Below the pieces are notes generated by a model. That model searched no databases, was not told where the DNA came from, and saw only the letters and a program-made list of their open reading frames with translations. From positions 124,001 through 188,000 of the forward strand of contig JACRJI010000016.1 in assembly GCA_016235665.1 (NCBI GenBank): a DNA stretch of 64,000 bases. Reading direction: 5' to 3'. This stretch comes from a candidate division TA06 bacterium. Lineage in GTDB: Bacteria > Edwardsbacteria > AC1 > EtOH8. Position numbers and translations under genes: made by a program. Positions 58,246 to 64,000 of this stretch are shown piece by piece. The first letter of the stretch is position 1. The number at the start of each line of letters is the position of its first letter.

Positions 58246-59432
58246 ACAATCTTATCCATCAAAGGGATTATCTTAGAAGCCCTTTGTACCCAACTGTTTT
58301 CCCTAGCATAGTTCTTTCTCTTACACTTTTTGCTTTCATCGTTATCCTTAAGGACCTTTTCTATAGAACCTGCAAATGCCTCCGTGTTATCAGCCATTTC
58401 CACCCATTCTTCATATTTGCTCATTTCGGGTAAGGAGGTGGATACTATCGGCAAACCCATCGCCATATATTCATGGAACTTATTGGGATCAACATATTTA
58501 TTGAATTCGCAATCCAATCTGTATGGTATTATTCCCACATCAAACAACTTAAGGTAACCAGGCAAAACAGCCCAATCCAACCAGCCGGTTAAGATCACAT
58601 TAGGCATGCCCTTTAATTCATTGAAAATGGGGGTCTCCGCCATCTTTCTGCTTTGAACCGGCCCCACCAAAAGAAAAGTCCATTCCTTTTTTAATTCGGC
58701 CAGTTTCAGCAACAGCTCCGCGTCCAAACCTTCGTGGATAGTGCCCAAATAACCTATGACAGGTTTTATTATGCCTTTTGTTAAATTGGCCCTTAAATCT
58801 TCGGCGGCTCCAACTCCGGAGAAATATTCATAATCTGCGGAATTTGGCAAATTATGGGTCTTTTCCTTAGCCCCGTTTAATTCTTCGGCAAGCTTTGACG
58901 CCGTGGTTATGATCAAGTCGGCTCGTTTTACCAATGCATGATCCAATGTAAACACCAACCCGGCCAAATCAGGACTTAGGCCTACTGCCTTTTCATATTT
59001 GTCGTATCTTTCGTAAACCACTTTATAGTTAGCCGGAAGGTCCATTTCCATTAATTGATACGGATGCGACAGCCATAAGACAGTATTGTCAGGTAAAAAT
59101 CCCCTGTTTTTTAAGAGTTTTTCTACCTGGCTTCTATATATGCTCTTTTGAATTTTCTGAGCAAAAGGTATATGCCGGGCAATAAGTGGATGGATGTATA
59201 ATTTTGGTCTATTAACTGACAAGTTATTGCCGTGTTTTTGGGGCTCTGATTCAAATACCTTACGCCACCGTTTAATATTACCGAACAGATCTGTAAGCAT
59301 AAAAATTGGCCGGTTAAAGCAAACAACCTGCCCGTTACTATCAGCCAACTGGCGGGCTATCTCGTTAAACATACTGGCCCGATAGGATAGTTCCCAATCG
59401 GGCGAAAGAAATACTATAAGATTTTTTATCAC
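58242..59432 (-). CDS. Glycosyltransferase, GT-B fold
   Basis: 396 residues beginning at GTG, which overlaps the preceding gene's stop as GTGA. The C-terminal half has IGYLGTIHEGLDAELL, FLLVGPVQ and 'GIIPYRLDCEFNKYVDPNKFHEYMAMGLPIVS', a GT1/GT4-type donor site. It is similar in design to the protein at 59974, suggesting duplication. Part of the same polysaccharide operon. Confidence 0.87.
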   Translation of the reverse strand: MIKNLIVFLSPDWELSYRASMFNEIARQLADSNGQVVCFNRPIFMLTDLFGNIKRWRKVFESEPQKHGNNLSVNRPKLYIHPLIARHIPFAQKIQKSIYRSQVEKLLKNRGFLPDNTVLWLSHPYQLMEMDLPANYKVVYERYDKYEKAVGLSPDLAGLVFTLDHALVKRADLIITTASKLAEELNGAKEKTHNLPNSADYEYFSGVGAAEDLRANLTKGIIKPVIGYLGTIHEGLDAELLLKLAELKKEWTFLLVGPVQSRKMAETPIFNELKGMPNVILTGWLDWAVLPGYLKLFDVGIIPYRLDCEFNKYVDPNKFHEYMAMGLPIVSTSLPEMSKYEEWVEMADNTEAFAGSIEKVLKDNDESKKCKRKNYARENSWVQRASKIIPLMDKIV

Positions 59433-59977
59433 TGAAAAGGCAATATATATTCTAATTTATAGTTCATCTCCCGGCTGCGTGTTCCTATCGGCTTGGCCGG
59501 GATACCGGCAACTATAGTGAATTCCGTCACGTCTCTTGTTACTACCGCACCGGCTGCCACTATCGCGCCCCTGCCTATCTTGACCCCGGGCAGAATCATG
59601 GCAGCCGAGGATATCCAAACGCTATCCTCTATTATTACAGGTTTCTTCTCCGTGTTGAACATGGGATCATTCGGCAAATGCTGCCAGGTGAATATTTTCA
59701 CGTAGGGCGAGATATTAACATTGTCACCCATAGTTATCCCAGCCCTAAAGTCCAGATGGCAATGGTGATTTATAACGCTATTCTTTCCCAATGACAGCTT
59801 GCCGAAATGTTTAAAGTCAAAATGACAGTTACGTTGTATGACCGAACGGGAACCGAACTTTGCCTTTAGGATAAGAATGTATACCAACCTGCGAATGATC
59901 CAGAAAGGGCAGGCATTAACAAATTGATTAATGACGTACATCCCAAAATAGAATATGAAGGCTTTTATTCTTTTCAT
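59429..59977 (-). CDS. Left-handed beta-helix acyltransferase (WbbJ-like)
   Basis: 182 residues from ATG 59975-59977 with AAGGA seven bases upstream, overlapping the previous stop as ATGA. A membrane-leaning N-terminal helix, then hexapeptide repeats (NSVINHHCHLDFRAGITMGDN, SAAMILPGVKIGRGAIVAAGAVVT). It probably transfers an acetyl group from acetyl-CoA to a sugar of the surface glycan. Confidence 0.9.
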   Translation of the reverse strand: MKRIKAFIFYFGMYVINQFVNACPFWIIRRLVYILILKAKFGSRSVIQRNCHFDFKHFGKLSLGKNSVINHHCHLDFRAGITMGDNVNISPYVKIFTWQHLPNDPMFNTEKKPVIIEDSVWISSAAMILPGVKIGRGAIVAAGAVVTRDVTEFTIVAGIPAKPIGTRSREMNYKLEYILPFQ

Positions 59978-61116
59978 AAATAATCCTTGATCTGATTTAC
60001 CCTGTTGTCCCAATTTTGGGTAAGGCCGTATTCTTTTCTCTTTGTCTGACTGGTCTCATCCTCTTTAAGCGCTTTTTCTATGGCGGCAATGAACTGATCC
60101 TTGTTTTCTGCCAGATACACATAATCCTTGTACGGCCTTACCCCGGCCAGGTTCTGGCTTACTATTGGTTTACCGGTAGCCATATAGTCAAAAAGCTTTA
60201 TGGGGCTTTCGCTGTCTACTAGTTTGTTTGCCAAATGCGGTAACAGACAAACATCAAATGAAGCAATTGTGCCAGGCATTTGCGTATATTCCATCCCATC
60301 TATAAAATATACGTTTTTAGGCCAGTCAATCTGGGCGTCCAGGCTTTTGTTTCCGACCAGGACAATACTCCAATCAGGTTTTTCTTTGGCAATGGCCTTG
60401 ATAAGTTCCAAATCCAATCGGTAATTTATACTGCCCACATATCCCAATACCGGTTTGGGTATATCTTTTAGACTATTATATAAATCCCCGTCGGTTATGA
60501 GCGAAAACACTTTTTCGTCCACCGCATTTGGCATTACTGCAATGTTTTTATTGAGCGGGGTTTTGATATCTCTCAAATATTCTGTTTGGACAAATACCTG
60601 GTCAGCTTCCTTGGTTAGCTGGTTATCCCATTCTATTATACTTTTTTTGATGTTCCGCCAATTATCAAATTCACTGAATTGCTCGCTGCAATCGTAAATA
60701 AGTTTATACTCTTTAAAACATTTTAGCCATAGTGCATCAAACGGCAGACTGGCCCAGAATACGTCCGGTTTAAAACCTTTGGGCAGTTTGGAAAATATGC
60801 TCCATTTTACTATAGATAAATTCAAGCCCTTCAATGCCCCGGTGGTAAAATAGGGCAGGATAGAAAATGGGGTGATAATTGTTATTTTCCCAAGATCAAA
60901 AGCAAAACCCGCTTTAAAAACCCTTGACCACCTTTGGGCGGATTCTTTATCTGCCCTGCCCGTCAGGTATTTAATAAGTGAAGTGCCGCTTAATGGCAAT
61001 TCGATAAAATATAATGTTTCTACCCCCGGTAATTTTGAAAGACGCATGGCAATCTGCTGGCGCCTACGCCATTTATCATCCCACTGATCTGAATAATAGA
61101 ATATTCTTTTTTTCAT
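59974..61116 (-). CDS. Glycosyltransferase, GT-B fold
   Basis: 380 residues. VLGYVGSINYRLDLELI, IVLVGNKS and a late LLPHLANKLVDSESPIKLFDYMATGKPIVS fit GT1/GT4-type sugar transferases, close in plan to the gene at 58242. The ATG directly follows the TAG of the methyltransferase gene upstream and the stop overlaps the acyltransferase start. Confidence 0.87.
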   Translation of the reverse strand: MKKRIFYYSDQWDDKWRRRQQIAMRLSKLPGVETLYFIELPLSGTSLIKYLTGRADKESAQRWSRVFKAGFAFDLGKITIITPFSILPYFTTGALKGLNLSIVKWSIFSKLPKGFKPDVFWASLPFDALWLKCFKEYKLIYDCSEQFSEFDNWRNIKKSIIEWDNQLTKEADQVFVQTEYLRDIKTPLNKNIAVMPNAVDEKVFSLITDGDLYNSLKDIPKPVLGYVGSINYRLDLELIKAIAKEKPDWSIVLVGNKSLDAQIDWPKNVYFIDGMEYTQMPGTIASFDVCLLPHLANKLVDSESPIKLFDYMATGKPIVSQNLAGVRPYKDYVYLAENKDQFIAAIEKALKEDETSQTKRKEYGLTQNWDNRVNQIKDYL

Positions 61117-61971
61117 CTACACACAACCCACAATGTCTTTACTAGACATTTTTATAAATTTGCTCAATACCTCTTTATTTTTTGCACCAACTACAACTAT
61201 ATTATCTCTAAAGACCCATTTTAATAATGGGATACTTTCCAACACAACTATTAAAGTTCTATATGGTATTGGTAGATTATCTATATTGTTTCGCCTTGTA
61301 ACGTATACTTTTGTGAAAAAACCCACAGACTGTAAATCATTTTTCAAAGCAAGCGGGTTTTTTATATTAACATGACCGGCTTTACATTCTTCTACTTGCC
61401 TTTCATTAGAACTTTTCAGTTTCTTCATTTGGACTATCTGCCTAATATGGCGTGTAGCCATATATACATGTTTTTGTAGCCACTCATTTGGGTGTGTACC
61501 TATCACTATTACTCCGTCATCTTTTAGGATGTAATATGACTGTCGTAAACACTCAAGCCATTGCCATTGATATAAATGCTCAACATTGGCCCAACTCATA
61601 ATTCTATCAAATAGTACACCATTAAAGGGCATTGACTCTGCACAAGCCTGTATTATCATGAATCTTTGTTTAACGTCATTACTGTAGAAGTCAAAACATT
61701 CTTTTGCTTTTTTAATAGCCTCATATGCATAATCAAAACCGAATGACTCAACGCCTTTATAGGCTAAATACATAACCAATTCACCACGTCCACATCCGAT
61801 ATCTAACACTTTCATTCCAGGCATAATTTTCACTTTACATAAATCATTTAAACGACAACATAGTAGCTTAGCACCTTTGTTATTGCAGAAATATTCATAG
61901 TTGCCAGGAGCCATTTGCTTAAAATAGTTTTCGTCATATTTATTTTGACTATAATATTCTTTCCCAATCAT
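61117..61971 (-). CDS. Class I SAM methyltransferase
   Basis: 284 residues. MKVLDIGCGRGELVMYL is the SAM-binding loop, with WANVEHLYQWQWL and ILKDDGVIVIGTHP completing a methyltransferase-11-like fold. Conspicuously AT-rich compared with genes left of 57 kb. Likely modifies a sugar or lipid carrier in the polysaccharide; not assigned more closely. Confidence 0.88.
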   Translation of the reverse strand: MIGKEYYSQNKYDENYFKQMAPGNYEYFCNNKGAKLLCCRLNDLCKVKIMPGMKVLDIGCGRGELVMYLAYKGVESFGFDYAYEAIKKAKECFDFYSNDVKQRFMIIQACAESMPFNGVLFDRIMSWANVEHLYQWQWLECLRQSYYILKDDGVIVIGTHPNEWLQKHVYMATRHIRQIVQMKKLKSSNERQVEECKAGHVNIKNPLALKNDLQSVGFFTKVYVTRRNNIDNLPIPYRTLIVVLESIPLLKWVFRDNIVVVGAKNKEVLSKFIKMSSKDIVGCV

Positions 61972-62000
61972 AAAGACCTCAATAATTACAGTTATACAAT

Positions 62001-62714
62001 CTACTTTTGGGGGCCTTTAGTTGCCCAAAATATAATATGGCCACAGAACACTAATTTAACAAGATTTGTTTTTTTTACGTCCCACTTACGTAGCCAACTT
62101 AAATTATCTATCAACCGATTTAACGGTGATTCATTGTCGAACCAACGATCAAATAACTTTGGTCTATTCAACCCCCGTCTAATGATCAATGTTAAACCAT
62201 CAATGCCTGGACGTATTTCCTTCAGCACTAATCCTTCTTGATTGAACAATTTGCACACCCCGTATATTGTGAAATTAAATATACTAAAGGAATGGAAAGG
62301 TTCAAGCTGTGAAACTGAACCAATTATATTACCACCTGGCTTTAGTATTCTAATAATCTCTTTTACTAATTCATTTGGATGTTCAACGTGCTCAAATACC
62401 TGCCTAGTATAAATAACATCAACAGAATTATCGTTCATTGGAATATTTGTACCGTCGTAAGTCATTATATTTTTGCTTTCATTGACTCTCTCCCTCACTT
62501 CTGGTGAATCTTCAATATCAATCCCTATCCAAATAATGTTGGGGTTGATATTTTTGAATATTTTCTCTGTTTCACCCCGGCCACACCCTAAATCTAAAAC
62601 ATTGCTTCCTGGTTTTAATTTCTTCAATATTTTATCGATAAAACGTACAACTGATACTTGCTTGGCATGGTCATTTGTTAAGAATTTATCGAAATATAAT
62701 TCCTGTTCACCCAT
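62001..62714 (-). CDS. Class I SAM methyltransferase (second)
   Basis: 237 residues. VLDLGCGRGETEKIF, GIDIEDSPEVR and QVFEHVEHPNELVKEI...LKPGGNIIGSV are standard motifs. One base separates it from the upstream glycosyltransferase stop. AT-rich like its neighbour but not a close duplicate. Probable glycan-modifying enzyme. Confidence 0.9.
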   Translation of the reverse strand: MGEQELYFDKFLTNDHAKQVSVVRFIDKILKKLKPGSNVLDLGCGRGETEKIFKNINPNIIWIGIDIEDSPEVRERVNESKNIMTYDGTNIPMNDNSVDVIYTRQVFEHVEHPNELVKEIIRILKPGGNIIGSVSQLEPFHSFSIFNFTIYGVCKLFNQEGLVLKEIRPGIDGLTLIIRRGLNRPKLFDRWFDNESPLNRLIDNLSWLRKWDVKKTNLVKLVFCGHIIFWATKGPQK

Positions 62715-62715
62715 T

Positions 62716-63843
62716 TCAATTACCCATCGTATTTATGGTTTTTAAATACATTTCAAGTTTTTTAGAGATTGCTGTCCATGTAAATATATTATTTACCCTT
62801 ATCTGACCGGCGTTTCCCATTCGATCTCGCAATGCTTTATCTTCTGTTAGTCTTAGCATAGCCTTAGAAAGTTGCTTAATATTGTTTGGTTCTATTAAAA
62901 TTCCTGTAACGCCGTCTTCTATAGCATCTGGCACACCACCTTGCTGGGTTCCTATAACAGCTTTGCCGCAAGCATTGGCTTCCAGATAAACTATTCCAAA
63001 GGTCTCAACATCCCTGCCTACAATTTTTGAAGGTAAAACAAAATAACTGCATTGCTTCATCTCGGTATAAACCTCATTTGCCGACTTAGCACCGGTAAAG
63101 ATAATTTTATCCGAACACTTCAATCTCAAAGCTAAAGTCTCAAGATTCTCTCTTTCTGGTCCGTCACCAACTATCTTTAAAATCGCTTTGGGATGTATGG
63201 CCGCCACTAAAGCAAATGCATTTATTAAATCGTCAATACCCTTCTTGGGTACCAGCCTCCCGGCCGTCAATACAACAGTATAGGCTTCAGTGTTGCATGT
63301 GATATCCAATTTGTGTTGGCTAATTCGATCCGGCCACACACCGGGGTTTAGTATTTTTGTTTTTAATACTACCTTTGGATATTTTTGTACCACCTTGTCT
63401 TTTGTATAATTGCTGTTTGCCAATATAAGATCGGCATTTCTAAACAAACAATCAAGATAATATTTATCTAAATCACAGGACACTGCGTAATCCAGGTCAT
63501 TTCCATGTGTAAGAACCGCCAAGTGAGTCAAATTGAATTTTCGTGCAAGTGTTCCCCCTGCACTTAGGGTGCTAACTGCATGGCCGTATAATAAAACATC
63601 AATTTTATTTGTTAAACATAGATAAAAAGTAACTATACATGGCCAAAGATTAGACATCCTCTTTGTCCTTTTATACCGTATTACCCTGTATGGCAGGCTG
63701 GCATCATTTTTACCAGCCATATCAGGGGCTAATACCCAAACCCTATGGCCTGCCAGTGCCATGCTTTCGGCTATCCCATCAATAAAAATAGAAACCCCGC
63801 CGATATTAGGCAAATAATCACCTGCAATTAATAATAATTTCAT
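62716..63843 (-). CDS. GT4 family glycosyltransferase
   Basis: 375 residues, a full GT-B enzyme. N-terminal GDYLPNIGGVSIFIDGIAESM, C-terminal TAGRLVPKKGIDDLI, LKIVGDGPEREN and 'VETFGIVYLEANACGKAVIG' with its E-x7-E site. Typical of capsule or O-antigen mannosyl/glucosyl-type transferases. Its ATG overlaps the stop of the partial upstream gene as ATGA. Confidence 0.92.
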   Translation of the reverse strand: MKLLLIAGDYLPNIGGVSIFIDGIAESMALAGHRVWVLAPDMAGKNDASLPYRVIRYKRTKRMSNLWPCIVTFYLCLTNKIDVLLYGHAVSTLSAGGTLARKFNLTHLAVLTHGNDLDYAVSCDLDKYYLDCLFRNADLILANSNYTKDKVVQKYPKVVLKTKILNPGVWPDRISQHKLDITCNTEAYTVVLTAGRLVPKKGIDDLINAFALVAAIHPKAILKIVGDGPERENLETLALRLKCSDKIIFTGAKSANEVYTEMKQCSYFVLPSKIVGRDVETFGIVYLEANACGKAVIGTQQGGVPDAIEDGVTGILIEPNNIKQLSKAMLRLTEDKALRDRMGNAGQIRVNNIFTWTAISKKLEMYLKTINTMGN

Positions 63844-64000
63844 TGTTTATGCTTATTAAATATTCCACCTATCAATACAAACATTAGCACTATGAACTGC
63901 AACAAGGCTACTGCCTGATAGATTGAACCACCCTTGACAATAACATAGCCAAGCAAAACCATCAATATAAATATTAAATAAATCATTTCAATTGTCTTTT
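63840..64000 (-). CDS. C-terminal end of a membrane protein (start outside or at 63987)
   Basis: The minus-strand frame is open from the window edge to a TGA at 63840-63842, coding two hydrophobic stretches (IYLIFILMVLLGYVIV and ALLQFIVLMFVLIGGIF) and a KHKQ end. An ATG at 63985-63987 exists but has no ribosome site. In this setting it could be the end of an O-antigen polymerase or flippase; that cannot be decided from 53 codons. Confidence 0.55.
   Translation of the reverse strand, partial: KTIEMIYLIFILMVLLGYVIVKGGSIYQAVALLQFIVLMFVLIGGIFNKHKQ

Overview
The window reads as chromosome of an uncultured Gram-negative bacterium, probably of the FCB (Bacteroidetes/Chlorobi-like) radiation or a nearby candidate phylum. 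The main evidence is four secreted enzymes ending in, or running into, an 'NSPNPF' Ig-like sorting tail of the kind used for type IX secretion, together with outer-membrane-barrel-like proteins and an envelope-glycan locus. My closest recollection is candidate lineages such as Edwardsbacteria/TA06; that assignment is low confidence. Coding DNA is dense, fairly GC-rich and mostly on the minus strand. No transposase, prophage, CRISPR array or rRNA was seen.

Layout. 1-4.7 kb: a secreted endonuclease I (cut by the window edge), an ABC-F ATPase overlapping a YtcJ-like amidohydrolase, a terminator and a tRNA with CAT anticodon. 4.8-13.2 kb: three paralogous secreted M28 peptidases whose C-terminal halves are mosaics of each other. 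13.3-18.3 kb: a tight five-gene run (radical SAM protein, Cys-rich GAF histidine kinase, receiver-only response regulator, secreted barrel-like protein, HtpX) behind a promoter that touches the start codon. 18.3-22.6 kb: UvrD/PcrA helicase followed by two TPR proteins. 22.7-32.3 kb: an LPP20-like secreted protein, an orphan ACT-like 623-residue protein, a HAD hydrolase, the copper ATPase CopA, and a TPR/zinc-ribbon membrane protein coupled to a DUF4388 protein. 32.4-36.3 kb: TGS/uridine-kinase fusion, thymidine kinase, HIT protein, CPBP protease. 36.4-37.1 kb: a 49-residue SWIB-like protein and tRNAs His, Arg and Pro. 37.2-43.9 kb: RdgB, CPBP protease, Dus, a WecA-like transferase, and the glycine-cleavage genes gcvT-gcvH-gcvPA. 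44-53 kb: DacB, Pgi, a barrel-like protein, PfkA, a diacylglycerol-type glycosyltransferase and a secreted M1 aminopeptidase. 53.1-64 kb: an envelope polysaccharide locus (DegT aminotransferase, second WecA-like transferase, five glycosyltransferases, acyltransferase, two methyltransferases, end of a membrane protein) that becomes conspicuously AT-rich from about 58 kb on and is packed with stop/start overlaps.

Promoters of sigma70 type (TTGACA or TTGACT, 16-18 bp, TATNNT) can be read before several operons; two lie 6-8 bases before the start codon, which predicts leaderless mRNAs. Many intergenic gaps contain short degenerate tandem repeats with a 7- or 9-base period, one of them inside the dus gene. 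These repeats, the mosaic peptidases and the kinase/HtpX operon are the parts least explained by ordinary annotation.
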